Assembly (NCBI RefSeq): GCF_017084525.1
Contig: NZ_CP070950.1
Coordinates: 1,054,001 to 1,118,000, forward strand
Reading direction: 5' to 3'
DNA length: 64,000 nt
From: Conexibacter sp. SYSU D00693
GTDB lineage: Bacteria; Actinomycetota; Thermoleophilia; Solirubrobacterales; Solirubrobacteraceae
Part shown: positions 7,496 through 16,154 of the stretch, in pieces
How positions within the stretch are numbered: position 1 is the stretch's first letter
Layout: every line of letters starts with the position of its first letter
Translations under genes and position numbers: made by a program
Notes under the pieces: model-generated
The model's database searches: none
Seen by the model: the letters and a program-made list of their open reading frames with translations, nothing else
Told to the model about the DNA's origin: nothing

Positions 7496-8872
7496 TCAGC
7501 GCGACGTGGCGCCCTGCACCGCGAGCAGCCCGTCGATCGCCCGGACGACGCTCTCCCGGCCGGCGTGGGACTCCTCGTGCGCGCGCAGCGCCGGCAGGTC
7601 CGCCGGGTCCAGGGACGGCAGCAGGGCGATGACCTCCTCGGCGTCGAGGTCGTCGTAGCCTGCCGGCGCGCCGTTGCGGCGCCCGGTCCCCAGCTCGCCC
7701 GACGGCCGGCGGTCGCCCGGCGCGGTGTTCTGCGGAGCGCCCTCGCCCTCGAGCAGGTCGATCGCGCGGCGCAGCTCGGCGAGCTGGCGGGGCGAGACGC
7801 GCCCGAGGCCCGGCGAGACGTTGTCCTTGCGCACCGACGGGCTGAAGCGCAGGAACTCCTCCACGGCCGCCTCGTAGCGGTAGGGGCCCGTGCCCTGGCG
7901 CATGAGCGGGTGCAGCCGCTGGTGCTCGCGGAGCTTCAGGACGGTCTCGCGCGTCGTGTAGCGGTAGCGGTAGCCCGTGGCCTTGAAGCGGCGGTTGTCG
8001 AGCCCGCGCCCGAAGCGCAGCAGCCCGAGCATCTCGGACGAGACGCGCACGCCGGCGCGGCGCAGCTGGGCGGCGACGATCCCCGTGCCCAGCGGCGGCA
8101 GGACGGGCAGGTTGGCCTTGCCCAGCAGGCCGATGACCTCGCTGAGGGCGAGGACCCCGTCGGCGGCGCAGTTGAAGACGCCGGGCAGGTCGTGGTGGAC
8201 CGCGTGCTGCAGGCAGCCGGCGATGTCGTCCTCGTGGATGAACTGGTAGCGCGGGTCGAAGCCGAGGATCGTCGGGATCGCCGGCAGCCCGAGGTAGCGC
8301 GTGTGGGACGTGTTGACGTCCGGTCCCAGCCCGTTGGCGAAGCGCAGCGTCGTGACGATCGTGTCCGGGTGCTTCTCGGCGAACTCGCGGAGGTTGGCCT
8401 CGGCCTCGACGACGTCGCGCTCGATGGGGGTGCGCGGCGGGTGCGGCCGGCGCATCTCCTCGGTGAAGAACGCGGGGTCGTCCTGCTCGGCGCCGTAGTA
8501 GTGGGCGCTGGACTTGAAGACGACCTTGCGCACCGGCGAGTCGGCGCCGCCGCACGCCGCCAGGACGTTCATGGTCCCGATGACGTTGTTCTCGTGCGCG
8601 CGCCGGGGCGTCGTGACGATCGAGTCGACCACGAGGCGCGTGTCGACCACCGTGTCGATCTCCGCGGCGTCCACGATGCGGCGGATGAGCGAGTGCGAGT
8701 CGGAGACCTGGACGAACTCCGTGCGCTCCAGCGGGACCTTCGGTGGGCGGCGGTCGATCCCGATCACCGTCTCCACCGCGGGGTCCTGCTCGAGGGCCTG
8801 GGCCAGGCGCCCGCCCCAGTAGGTCGACAGGCCCGTGACCAGGACCCGGCGGCTCGTGCGCTCCTGGTCCAT
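7496..8872 (-). CDS. NAD(P)-dependent epimerase/dehydratase (extended SDR)
   Basis: About 458 residues from the ATG at 8872. The N-terminal Rossmann segment is VLVTGLSTYWGGRLAQAL followed by IGIDRRPP, so the usual GxxGxxG is modified to GLSTYWGG. A YYGAE segment provides the probable catalytic tyrosine region (KSSAHYYGAEQDD). The C-terminal 130 residues are an extension rich in Pro, Arg and acidic residues, ending in a small helical segment. The stop of the upstream acyltransferase and this ATG share one base (TGATG), which indicates translational coupling. The pairing of an SDR epimerase with a PlsC-type acyltransferase suggests a shared role in envelope lipid or glycolipid synthesis; the substrate is unknown. 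Confidence 0.82.
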   Translation of the reverse strand: MDQERTSRRVLVTGLSTYWGGRLAQALEQDPAVETVIGIDRRPPKVPLERTEFVQVSDSHSLIRRIVDAAEIDTVVDTRLVVDSIVTTPRRAHENNVIGTMNVLAACGGADSPVRKVVFKSSAHYYGAEQDDPAFFTEEMRRPHPPRTPIERDVVEAEANLREFAEKHPDTIVTTLRFANGLGPDVNTSHTRYLGLPAIPTILGFDPRYQFIHEDDIAGCLQHAVHHDLPGVFNCAADGVLALSEVIGLLGKANLPVLPPLGTGIVAAQLRRAGVRVSSEMLGLLRFGRGLDNRRFKATGYRYRYTTRETVLKLREHQRLHPLMRQGTGPYRYEAAVEEFLRFSPSVRKDNVSPGLGRVSPRQLAELRRAIDLLEGEGAPQNTAPGDRRPSGELGTGRRNGAPAGYDDLDAEEVIALLPSLDPADLPALRAHEESHAGRESVVRAIDGLLAVQGATSR

Positions 8873-9762
8873 CAGCCGAACCACACCGAGCGCCGGCGGC
8901 CGAGCATGTCCAGCAGCTCCTCCTGGATCTGGCCGCGGATGTCGTGCGCGACGGTCTGCACCAGCGCCTTGTCCTCCCAGGGCTCGTCGCCCATGTCGTC
9001 GGTGCGCACCGGCGCCAGGAACCGGATCTTGAACTTCGCCGGCAGGTACATCGCCAGCGCGAGCGGCCCGAAGTGCGGGAACGTCGGCGTGAGCGGCGTG
9101 TAGAGCAGGCCGGTGAGGCGCTGCAGCGGCTTGATGTGGGCGAAGATCGGCATCGCCTCCTCCGCGCCGACCAGCGCGACGGGGACGATCGGGGCCCGGG
9201 CGCGCATGGCCGCCTCGACGAAGCCGCCGCGACCGAAGCGCTGGAGCCGGTAGCGGTCCTTGTAGAGCTTCTCGGTGCCCTTGCGGCCCTCGGGGAAGAC
9301 CAGCACCAGGCGCTGCTCGTCGCACAGCAGCCGGTGGACGTTGGCCGGGTGGGCGGCGACCGCGCCGATCTTCGGCAGCAGCATGCTGAAGCCGGGGTAG
9401 CCCTTGAAGAAGTGCTCGACGGTGAGGTTGAGCTCGCGCGGGCGCGGGTGCTCCTCCTTGATCGCCTTGGCGATCATCATCGCGTCGGGTGGCAGGGCGC
9501 CGGAGTGGTTGGAGACCAGGAGCGCGCCGCCGTCGGCCGGGACGTGCTCGACGCCCTCGACCTCGCAGCGGAACCACAGCTGGTAGTAGAAGTCGACGAG
9601 CTTGTCGAACGCGGCTTCGACGCGCTCGGACCGACCCCAGTCGTCGACCTGGCGCTCGGGCTCGAGCGCCGGCAGGAGCTCGCGCAGGTGCGCCGGCTCG
9701 AGGTCCTGCCCGGGGTGGCTGCCGTCGTCGGTGGTGGCGAGGCTGCTGCGACGCGAGGCCAT
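8872..9762 (-). CDS. Lysophospholipid acyltransferase (PlsC/LPLAT family)
   Basis: A 296-residue protein with the glycerolipid acyltransferase motifs. Block I is SNHSGALPPDAMM, with the catalytic His and Asp separated by six residues as in the divergent actinobacterial subfamily; block III is VFPEGRKG. A further segment, APIVPVALVGAEEAMPIF, fits block IV. The family transfers acyl groups from acyl-ACP or acyl-CoA to lysophosphatidate or other lipids at the membrane. The C-terminal part (LDMLGRRRSVWFG) is basic and aromatic, suitable for peripheral membrane binding. It is coupled to the downstream epimerase gene. The acceptor lipid cannot be read from sequence. Confidence 0.85.
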   Translation of the reverse strand: MASRRSSLATTDDGSHPGQDLEPAHLRELLPALEPERQVDDWGRSERVEAAFDKLVDFYYQLWFRCEVEGVEHVPADGGALLVSNHSGALPPDAMMIAKAIKEEHPRPRELNLTVEHFFKGYPGFSMLLPKIGAVAAHPANVHRLLCDEQRLVLVFPEGRKGTEKLYKDRYRLQRFGRGGFVEAAMRARAPIVPVALVGAEEAMPIFAHIKPLQRLTGLLYTPLTPTFPHFGPLALAMYLPAKFKIRFLAPVRTDDMGDEPWEDKALVQTVAHDIRGQIQEELLDMLGRRRSVWFG

Positions 9763-9821
9763 CTGCGCCCGATGCTACGCGGCGGGCGGCGCGGAGGGCG
9801 TCGGCCCTCGGACCGGGAGGG

Positions 9822-10400
9822 TCAGGCCGCGGCGGCCCGGCGGCGCAGCGGCGGCAGCGCCGACTCGAGCTTGCGGGCCAGGTCGGCCCAGTCGGCGGCG
9901 GCGATGACGTCCTCCTCCTCGACGACGTCCCGGTTCCACGGGTGGATGATCGTCGCGGCGGTGATGCCGCGGTCGATCGCCCGCTGGATGTTCACCGGGC
10001 TGTCGTCGATGAGCAGGTCGATGTCCAGCTCGACGCAGCGCGCGACCTTGTCGAACGAGCAGTGCACGTCGTCGTGGCGCAGGCCGATGCGCTCGAGCCA
10101 CTGGGAGGTCGCCACCTGGCAGCCCTCCTTGCGATGGCTCGTGATGTGGATGAAGTGCCCCGCCTCGTGCCAGCGGTTGACCGTCTCGACGGCCCCCTCG
10201 TACGGGCGCCCGGCGAGGATCGCGTCGTCGCGGTGGGTCTCGTCGATGCAGCACTGCAGCTGCTCGGGGCGCAGGCGCGTGATGCCCCACGTGAACTGCT
10301 CCTCGTAGGGCAGGTCGATCCCGAAGCGCCGCCGGGCCGCGTCGCTCAGGACGTCCCAGTAGTGGTGGAGCGTGGAGTCGATGTCGATGGCGATGCGCAT
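9822..10400 (-). CDS. HAD-superfamily 5'-nucleotidase-like phosphatase
   Basis: A 192-residue protein. HAD motif I is AIDIDSTLHH with the nucleophile D6 and the acid D8. A Thr/Ser motif II lies in HITSHRK, and motif IV in LLIDDSPVNIQRA. The layout with a small helical cap between motifs I and II (WDVLSDAARRRFG to RWHEAGHF) resembles the 5'(3')-deoxyribonucleotidase-like NT5C family. The protein would hydrolyse a phosphate ester in the cytoplasm; the substrate is not determined. The gene starts 29 bp from the divergent alpha/beta hydrolase gene, so the two promoters must overlap. Confidence 0.78.
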   Translation of the reverse strand: MRIAIDIDSTLHHYWDVLSDAARRRFGIDLPYEEQFTWGITRLRPEQLQCCIDETHRDDAILAGRPYEGAVETVNRWHEAGHFIHITSHRKEGCQVATSQWLERIGLRHDDVHCSFDKVARCVELDIDLLIDDSPVNIQRAIDRGITAATIIHPWNRDVVEEEDVIAAADWADLARKLESALPPLRRRAAAA

Positions 10401-10429
10401 GGCTGGACGGCGGCCTATGGTAGACGCCC

Positions 10430-11389
10430 ATGGCCGAGCGTCCGAAGGTCCGACCGTCGAGCTACGGCGGGTCGCCGCACGCCGACTGGACGCGGGTCGA
10501 CTGGTCCGAGCACCGACGTTCCGTGGAGGTCCAGGGGCGGCGCGTCAACGTCGTCGACTGGCGTCCCGAGGACCCTGACGCGCCGACGATGGTCTTCCTG
10601 CACGGCCTGTCGGGCTGCTGGCAGAACTGGCTCGAGAACCTCCCGGCCTTCGCGCGCACCCACCGCGTCATCGCGCCGGACCTGCCGGGCTTCGGCGAGT
10701 CCGAGATGCCGGTCGAGGACATCACCATCTCGGGCTACGGGCGCTTCGTCGACGCGCTGCTGGACGTGCTGGAGGTCCGCGAGCCGATCGTCCTGGTGGG
10801 CAACTCGATGGGCGGCTTCGTCGGAGCGGAGGTGGCGATCCGCTTCCCCGCGCGCGTCGACCGGCTCGTCCTCGTGAGCGCCGCGGGCCTGTCGATCGAG
10901 CACATGCGCAACGACCGGCTGCTGGCGGGGCTGCAGCGCGCCGACGAGCTGCTCATCGCCTTCGGGGCGTGGTCGGCCGGGCACCTGGGCGGGCTCATCC
11001 GCCGCCCGCGCGGCAAGGCGCTCCTGCTCGGGCTGGTGGCCTACCGGCCCGACCGCCTCCCGGCGCCGCTGGTGGCCGAGCTCGTCAAGGGCCAGGGCAA
11101 GCGCGGCTTCGTCCCGGCGCTCGACGCGCTCACGAGCTACCCGATCCGCGACCGGCTCGGGGAGATCGGCTGCCCGACGCTCGTCGTGTGGGGCGACAAG
11201 GACCGCCTGGTCCCGGTCAAGGACGCGTGGCTCTTCGGCGAGCTGGTGTCCGACTCGCGCGTCGTCGTCTACGAGGGCGTCGGCCACGTGGCGATGGTCG
11301 AGGTCCCCGAGGACTTCAACGCGCTGGTCGGGGAGTTCGTCCGGGAGGACGCCGGCGAGCGCGTCGGCGCGAGCGACGCCCGCGCCTAG
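10430..11389 (+). CDS. Alpha/beta-fold hydrolase
   Basis: A 319-residue protein with the complete catalytic triad. The oxyanion region is FLHGLSGCWQNW, the nucleophile Ser126 is in the elbow GNSMGG, the acid is in GDKDRLVP, and the His is in GVGHVAMVE near the C-terminus. A cap region lies between about 150 and 225. The family includes esterases, epoxide hydrolases, haloperoxidases and lipases, so the substrate is open. No signal peptide; cytoplasmic. It is divergent from the HAD gene (29 bp) and overlaps the end of ilvD tail-to-tail by four bases. Confidence 0.88.
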   Translation: MAERPKVRPSSYGGSPHADWTRVDWSEHRRSVEVQGRRVNVVDWRPEDPDAPTMVFLHGLSGCWQNWLENLPAFARTHRVIAPDLPGFGESEMPVEDITISGYGRFVDALLDVLEVREPIVLVGNSMGGFVGAEVAIRFPARVDRLVLVSAAGLSIEHMRNDRLLAGLQRADELLIAFGAWSAGHLGGLIRRPRGKALLLGLVAYRPDRLPAPLVAELVKGQGKRGFVPALDALTSYPIRDRLGEIGCPTLVVWGDKDRLVPVKDAWLFGELVSDSRVVVYEGVGHVAMVEVPEDFNALVGEFVREDAGERVGASDARA

Positions 11390-13059
11390 GTCAGCGCGCC
11401 CTCGCTGGCGCTGCCCACGAGCTTGGCGTACTTGAGCAGGACGCCTGTGGCGTCGGGCGAGACCGGCGGGTCGTAGGCGGCGATGCGCTCGGCGATCGTC
11501 GCCTCGTCGAGCTCCACGTCCAGGCGCCGGGCGTCGACGTCGATGGTGATCGTGTCGCCGTCGCGCACGGCGGCGATGGGCCCGCCGCGCGCGGCCTCGG
11601 GGGCGACGTGGCCGGCCATGAAGCCGTGCGTCGCGCCGGAGAACCGCCCGTCGGTGAGCAGCGCGACGTGCTCGCCCAGCCCCGCGCCGTTGAGCGCGGC
11701 GGTGACGGCGAGCATCTCCCGCATGCCCGGGCCGCCGGCCGGCCCCTCGTTGCGGATGACGACGACCTCGCCGCGCTGGATCGTCCCCGCGGTGACCGCC
11801 GCCATCGCCTCCTCCTCGCCCTCGAAGACGCGGGCGGGGCCCTGGTGGTGGCGGCGCTCGTGGCCCGAGAGCTTCACGACGCAGCCGTCGGGCGCCAGGT
11901 TGCCGCGGAGGATCGCCAGGCCGCCCGTGGGCTTCAGGGGGTCGCTGAGCGGCCGCACGACCTGCTGGCCCTCGGCCTCGGTGGCGGCGTCGCCGACCTC
12001 GCCGATCGTCTGGCCCGAGACGGTGGGCGCGTCGCGGTGCAGGAGGCCCGCCTCGTCGAGGCGCCGGACGACGAGCGGGACGCCGCCGGCGTCGTAGAGG
12101 TCCTTGGCGACGTAGCGACCGCCGGGCTTGAGGTCGCACAGCAGCGGCGAGCGGTCGGCGATGCGGTCGAAGTCGTCGATGGAGAGCTCGACGCCCGCCT
12201 CGTTGGCGACGGCGAGGAGGTGCAGGACGGCGTTGGTCGAGCCGCCCGACATGGCGACGGCGGCGATCGCGTTCTCCAGCGAGTCGCGGGTGATGAGCTT
12301 GCGCGGGGTCAGGCCGCGCTCGAGGACCTCGACCGCGAGGCGGCCGGCCTCGACGGCGACGTCGGCCTTCTTGCCGTCCTCCGCCGGGACCATCGCCGAG
12401 CCGGCGGCGGAGATGCCGAGCACCTCGAAGGCCATCGCCATGGTGTTCGCCGTGAACTGGCCGCCGCAGGCGCCGGCCCCGGGCGAGGCGGCGGACTCGA
12501 GCTCGTTGAGCTCCTCGTCGGTCATCCGGCCCGCGGCGTGCGCGCCGACGGCCTCGAAGACCTCCTGGATCGTGACCTCGTGGCCCTGGAAGTGGCCCGG
12601 GAGGATCGAGCCGCCGTAGAGCATGACCCCGGGGATGTCGAGGCGGGCGAGGGCCATCACCGCGGCAGGGATCGTCTTGTCGCAGCCCGAGAGGACCACG
12701 AGGCCGTCGAAGCGGTGGCCGCGGGCGACGAGCTCGATCGAGTCGGCGATGACCTCGCGGGAGACGAGCGAGGTCTTCATCCCCGAGGTGCCCATCGTGA
12801 TGCCGTCGGAGATCGCGACGGTGTTGAGCTCCATCGGCGTGGCACCCGCCGCCGTGATGCCGTCCTTGACCTTCTTGGCCAGCACGCGGTGGTTGAAGTT
12901 GCACGGCATCGTCTCGATCCAGCAGTGGGCGACGCCGATGATCGGCTTGGCCAGCGCCTCGTCGTCGAAGCCGATGCCCTTGAGGTAGGACCGGGCCGCC
13001 GCGCGCGCGGGACCCTCGGTCAGGGCGCGGCTCTTGTGCTTGACGTCGAAGGCGCTCAT
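11386..13059 (-). CDS. ilvD: Dihydroxy-acid dehydratase
   Basis: A 557-residue enzyme of the IlvD/Edd family that removes water from 2,3-dihydroxy-isovalerate and -methylvalerate in branched-chain amino acid and pantothenate synthesis. The Fe-S cysteines are recognisable in VAHCWIETMPC near residue 50, SGCDKTIP near 120 and GACGGQFTANTM near 195. The C-terminal signature is also present (LLTDGRFSGATHG and GHVAPEAARGGP). Length is as expected. It stands alone here without ilvC, ilvB or leu genes. The next gene on this strand starts its own short run (13729 down to 13100). Confidence 0.96.
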   Translation of the reverse strand: MSAFDVKHKSRALTEGPARAAARSYLKGIGFDDEALAKPIIGVAHCWIETMPCNFNHRVLAKKVKDGITAAGATPMELNTVAISDGITMGTSGMKTSLVSREVIADSIELVARGHRFDGLVVLSGCDKTIPAAVMALARLDIPGVMLYGGSILPGHFQGHEVTIQEVFEAVGAHAAGRMTDEELNELESAASPGAGACGGQFTANTMAMAFEVLGISAAGSAMVPAEDGKKADVAVEAGRLAVEVLERGLTPRKLITRDSLENAIAAVAMSGGSTNAVLHLLAVANEAGVELSIDDFDRIADRSPLLCDLKPGGRYVAKDLYDAGGVPLVVRRLDEAGLLHRDAPTVSGQTIGEVGDAATEAEGQQVVRPLSDPLKPTGGLAILRGNLAPDGCVVKLSGHERRHHQGPARVFEGEEEAMAAVTAGTIQRGEVVVIRNEGPAGGPGMREMLAVTAALNGAGLGEHVALLTDGRFSGATHGFMAGHVAPEAARGGPIAAVRDGDTITIDVDARRLDVELDEATIAERIAAYDPPVSPDATGVLLKYAKLVGSASEGALT

Positions 13060-13099
13060 GGCGAGCGCGGACGCTAGCGGTCGGCGGCCGTGCGGCCGC

Positions 13100-13729
13100 T
13101 CAGGCGGTCTTCTGCTGGCGCGCGGCGCGCTCGGCGCGGCGCAGGCGGTCGCGCTCCCACTCGTGCAGGCGCCAGAGGTCCCGCCGGACCTTCGTGGGGT
13201 CGACCTGCCGGCCGGGGAGGTGCATGTTGGCCTCGGAGATCAACCGGCGCTCGTCGCCGGTCAGGGCCATCCACTTGGCCAGGACGTCGTCGGAGTCGGG
13301 CAGGCGCGCCGAGCCGTAGGGCCGCGTCTCGTCGGGGAACTCGACGCAGTACTCGCTCAGCAGCTCGCGCGTCTGCGGCAGGAAGGCGACGACTGGCTTG
13401 TGGGGGTAGACGAGGTAGGCGTAGGGCGCGCCGTCGCGGGTGGCGCCGTTGCCCCCGCGGCCGGGCCCGTCGGCCAGCCCGCCCCACACGCGCAGGAAGC
13501 CGAGGTCGCGGTACATCGCCCACTCCTCCTCGTTCACGCACGAGCGCAGGAGCTGGCGGGCGCGCTGCTCGGCGCGGCGCTCGCGGCCCGGGTCGTAGCC
13601 GACGGTCGGGTCGTCGACGCGTGCACGGGCGGTCTTGACGCGCTCGGTGAGCTGGACGAGGCGCGGCCAGGCGACCTCCCAGAGCAGCGCCACGATGACG
13701 ATGGCGGTGGCACTGAGGGCGAGCAGCAC
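13100..13729 (-). CDS. Membrane-anchored protein of unknown function
   Basis: A 209-residue protein from a GTG. The first 25 residues (LLALSATAIVIVALLWEV) form one transmembrane helix; the rest is soluble, rich in Arg and acidic residues, with aromatic clusters (YLVYPHKPVVAFLPQTRELL, ALTGDERRLIS). The family is not recognised. The C-terminal part resembles a helical domain (RRDLWRLHEWERDRLRRAERAARQQ) that could be coiled coil. It sits upstream of ilvD on the same strand with a gap of 40 bp, and may or may not be cotranscribed. Confidence 0.6.
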   Translation of the reverse strand: MLLALSATAIVIVALLWEVAWPRLVQLTERVKTARARVDDPTVGYDPGRERRAEQRARQLLRSCVNEEEWAMYRDLGFLRVWGGLADGPGRGGNGATRDGAPYAYLVYPHKPVVAFLPQTRELLSEYCVEFPDETRPYGSARLPDSDDVLAKWMALTGDERRLISEANMHLPGRQVDPTKVRRDLWRLHEWERDRLRRAERAARQQKTA

Positions 13730-13776
13730 GTCCGGGGTCCTGGGTCGTCGCGGGCGCTTGCCGGGCGGGCGGTGGT

Positions 13777-14025
13777 CTAGCGGCCGCCGGCGGCGCGCGG
13801 GAAGAAGATCACGCGGTCGGCATCACGCGGGATGTCCTCGAAGGCCTTGACCATCCGCGCCTCGCGCCGGCCGCCCTGCGCCGTCGTCGGCACGGCGGCC
13901 CACATGCCCTCGTCGAGCTGGCGCCGGAACTCCTGGACCAGCAGCTCCTCGTCCTCGCGCACGTCGACGTCGCCCTCGGCGAGCACCACCTCGCCGTGCC
14001 CCGGCTTCATGCGCAGGAACTTCAT
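13777..14025 (-). CDS. Small acidic/basic hypothetical protein, 82 aa
   Basis: The protein starts MKFLRMKPGHGEVVLAEGD and has alternating acidic and hydrophobic residues (DVREDEELLVQEFRRQLDEGMWAAVP), ending in VIFFPRAAGG. The pattern suggests a small beta-alpha fold. No transmembrane helix or signal is seen. It lies 47 bp upstream of the membrane-anchored gene on the same strand and is the first gene after the hairpin region at 14053-14112. Function unknown. It could belong to phage-derived or ribosome-associated small proteins, but nothing decides this. Confidence 0.55.
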   Translation of the reverse strand: MKFLRMKPGHGEVVLAEGDVDVREDEELLVQEFRRQLDEGMWAAVPTTAQGGRREARMVKAFEDIPRDADRVIFFPRAAGGR

Positions 14026-14052
14026 GAGAGGGCGATTATGACAAAGCGGTCA

Positions 14053-14112
14053 GGTCCCGAGGTGGGCGTCGACGCGCCGAGTCGGGACCGAACGACCGGC
14101 GCGGCATGCCGC
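14053..14112. terminator. Inverted repeats downstream of thiD
   Basis: Arms at 14053-14060 (GGTCCCGA) and 14082-14089 (TCGGGACC) form a perfect 8-bp stem around an inner palindrome GCGTCGACGC. A second perfect palindrome, GCGGCATGCCGC, is at 14101-14112. They lie between the thiD stop at 14140 and the start of the next minus-strand gene at 14025, so they may terminate thiD or act as an operator of the small gene. Confidence 0.45.
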
Positions 14113-14139
14113 AGGTCGGGCACCCGTCACCCGCGCGGG

Positions 14140-14985
14140 TCAGCCCACGCGGGCCACGCGGCGCAGGCCCAGCGCGTTGACCGGCCCGGCTCCCTGCCCC
14201 ACCTCGTGCAGCCCGTCGCGCACCGCGTCCCCCGCGATGGCCTTCGCCGCGCGGGCGGCGTCCTCGAGGTCGTGGCCGAGGGCGAGGTGCGCGGCGAGCG
14301 CCGACGAGTGCGTGCAGCCCGATCCGTGCGCAGCGCCGTCGGCGAAGCGCTCGCCGGGCAGCTCGACGACCGACCGGCCGCGGACGAGCAGCAGGTCGGT
14401 CGCCTGCTCGCGATGGCCGCCGGTCACGACGACGGCGTTGGCCCCGGCGTCGAGCACCGCCTGCGCGAGGGCCTCGCCGTCGAGGTCGGCCACCCGGGTC
14501 TCGGACATGCCGCCGGCCATCGCCAGGACGCGCGCCTCGGGGAGGTTCGGGGTGGCGACCGTCGCCCGTGGCAGCACGAGCTCGACCAGCGCCTGCTGGG
14601 CCTCGGGCTCGAGCAGCCGTGCCCCGGACTCCGCGACCATCACGGGGTCGAGCACCACCGGCGTCCCGGACGGCAGGCCGTCGAGCGCGGCGGCCACCGC
14701 CTCCGTCGTCGCGACGCTGCCGAGCATCCCGATCTTGACCGCGTCGACGCCCAGGTCCTCGGCGACCGCCTCGACCTGGGCGCGGATCATCTCGGGCGAC
14801 ACCGCCTCGACCCGGGTCACGGCCAGGGTGTTCTGGGCGGTCAGCGCCGTGATGGCGGTCGCGCCGTGGACGCCGCAGCGCGCGAAGGCCTTCAGGTCGG
14901 CCTGGATCCCCGCGCCGCCCCCCGAGTCCGAGCCGGCGATCGACAGGCAGACGGGCAGGCGGTCGACGCGGTCCTCGGCGGGCAT
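14140..14985 (-). CDS. thiD: Hydroxymethylpyrimidine/phosphomethylpyrimidine kinase
   Basis: About 281 residues. ThiD phosphorylates HMP and HMP-P for thiamine synthesis. Family motifs seen are [20 protein letters not shown] at the N-terminus, [27 protein letters not shown] and the ATP-site region [21 protein letters not shown]. The start at 14985 is chosen because GGAGG lies 4 nt upstream; an in-frame GTG at 15012 would overlap the dprA stop but has no such site. It is the last gene of the comM-dprA-thiD run. No TPP riboswitch was recognised upstream, and no other thiamine gene is in the window. Confidence 0.93.
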   Translation of the reverse strand: MPAEDRVDRLPVCLSIAGSDSGGGAGIQADLKAFARCGVHGATAITALTAQNTLAVTRVEAVSPEMIRAQVEAVAEDLGVDAVKIGMLGSVATTEAVAAALDGLPSGTPVVLDPVMVAESGARLLEPEAQQALVELVLPRATVATPNLPEARVLAMAGGMSETRVADLDGEALAQAVLDAGANAVVVTGGHREQATDLLLVRGRSVVELPGERFADGAAHGSGCTHSSALAAHLALGHDLEDAARAAKAIAGDAVRDGLHEVGQGAGPVNALGLRRVARVG

Positions 14986-15008
14986 CGGCCTCCAGCTTGC
15001 CACGACCG

Positions 15009-16154
15009 TCACACCGGCACCCGCCGGTAGCGGCCCGCGGCGCCGCGCCGGACCAGCCCCAGCAGCTCGAGCTCGCCCAGCCCGTCGGCGACCGCACCCG
15101 CGTCATCGGGGGTCGCGGCGAGCGCGTCGATCGTGTCCCGGCCGTCGTCCAGCGCGCTCAGCAGCTCGGCCAGCCCGGGCGCCAGCCCCGCCGGCACGGG
15201 CGCCGGACCGCCAGGCCGGGTGGCGCGAGCCGCCTCCTCCACCCCGACGACGACGTCGAGCACGTCGCGGGCGTCGCGCACGAGGGTGGCGCCGTCGCGC
15301 AGCAGCGCGTTCGTCCCGCCCGAGCGCCACGAGCGCGGCGATCCGGGCACCGCCGCTACGTCGCGCCCAAGGTCGATCGCCATCTCCGCGGTGATGAGCG
15401 AGCCGGAGCGCTCGGCCGCCTCCACCACGACCACCACGTCGGCGAGCGCGGCGATGATCCGGTTGCGCGCCGGGAACGCCCAGCGACGGACGCCGGTGCC
15501 TGGCGGCAGCTCGGCGACGACGACGCCCGCCCGCGCGATGCGCCCGTGGAGCGCCACCTTCGTGCGCGGGTACGGGACGTCGGCACCGCCCGCGAGCACC
15601 GCGACCGTCCGGCCGCCGCCCTCGAGTGCGCCGTCGTGCGCGGCGCTGTCGATGCCCATCGCCATGCCGCTCACGACGGTGACACCCGCCGCCGCCAGCC
15701 CGCGCCCCAGCGCGCGTGCGACCTCGACCCCGTCCTGCGAGGCGCGGCGGGTCCCGACGATCGCCACCGACGGGGGCCGGTCCTCCCCCGCGCCCCCCAC
15801 GAGCCCGGCGAGCCGGTGCAGCGCGTCGGCCTGCGGTGCGCCCGCCGCGAGGACGTGCAGGGCGAGCGGTCCCGAGCGGTCGTCACGCAGCCGGGAGGGG
15901 AAGTGGTCGTCGTGGACGCACGTGGCGGCCAGCCCCGCCGCGGCGATCCGCGTCCGCGCCGCCGCGACGTCGAAGGACGGCATGGTCGACAGCGCCCGGC
16001 CGGCGAGCGCGAGGACGAGCGCCTCCTCGTCGAGGGCGAGCACGTCGCGCACCGGCCGCCGCCCCTTGTGGGCGATCTCGAGGTGGCCGGAGAGCTGCGC
16101 CAGCCGGGCCGAGCGCCGCAGGCACCGCTCGCAGGCGGTCGGGGCCGCGCTCAC
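15009..16154 (-). CDS. dprA: DNA processing protein DprA
   Basis: A 381-residue protein that loads RecA on incoming single-stranded DNA during natural transformation. The N-terminal part has a CERC pair and helices (SAM-like). The Rossmann core is clear: [50 protein letters not shown] and [22 protein letters not shown]-terminal winged-helix segment ([18 protein letters not shown]) completes the DprA layout. GTG start overlapping the comM stop as GTGA. The comM-dprA pair is conserved in actinobacteria even where competence has not been shown. No comEA/comEC genes are present in this window. Confidence 0.94.
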   Translation of the reverse strand: MSAAPTACERCLRRSARLAQLSGHLEIAHKGRRPVRDVLALDEEALVLALAGRALSTMPSFDVAAARTRIAAAGLAATCVHDDHFPSRLRDDRSGPLALHVLAAGAPQADALHRLAGLVGGAGEDRPPSVAIVGTRRASQDGVEVARALGRGLAAAGVTVVSGMAMGIDSAAHDGALEGGGRTVAVLAGGADVPYPRTKVALHGRIARAGVVVAELPPGTGVRRWAFPARNRIIAALADVVVVVEAAERSGSLITAEMAIDLGRDVAAVPGSPRSWRSGGTNALLRDGATLVRDARDVLDVVVGVEEAARATRPGGPAPVPAGLAPGLAELLSALDDGRDTIDALAATPDDAGAVADGLGELELLGLVRRGAAGRYRRVPV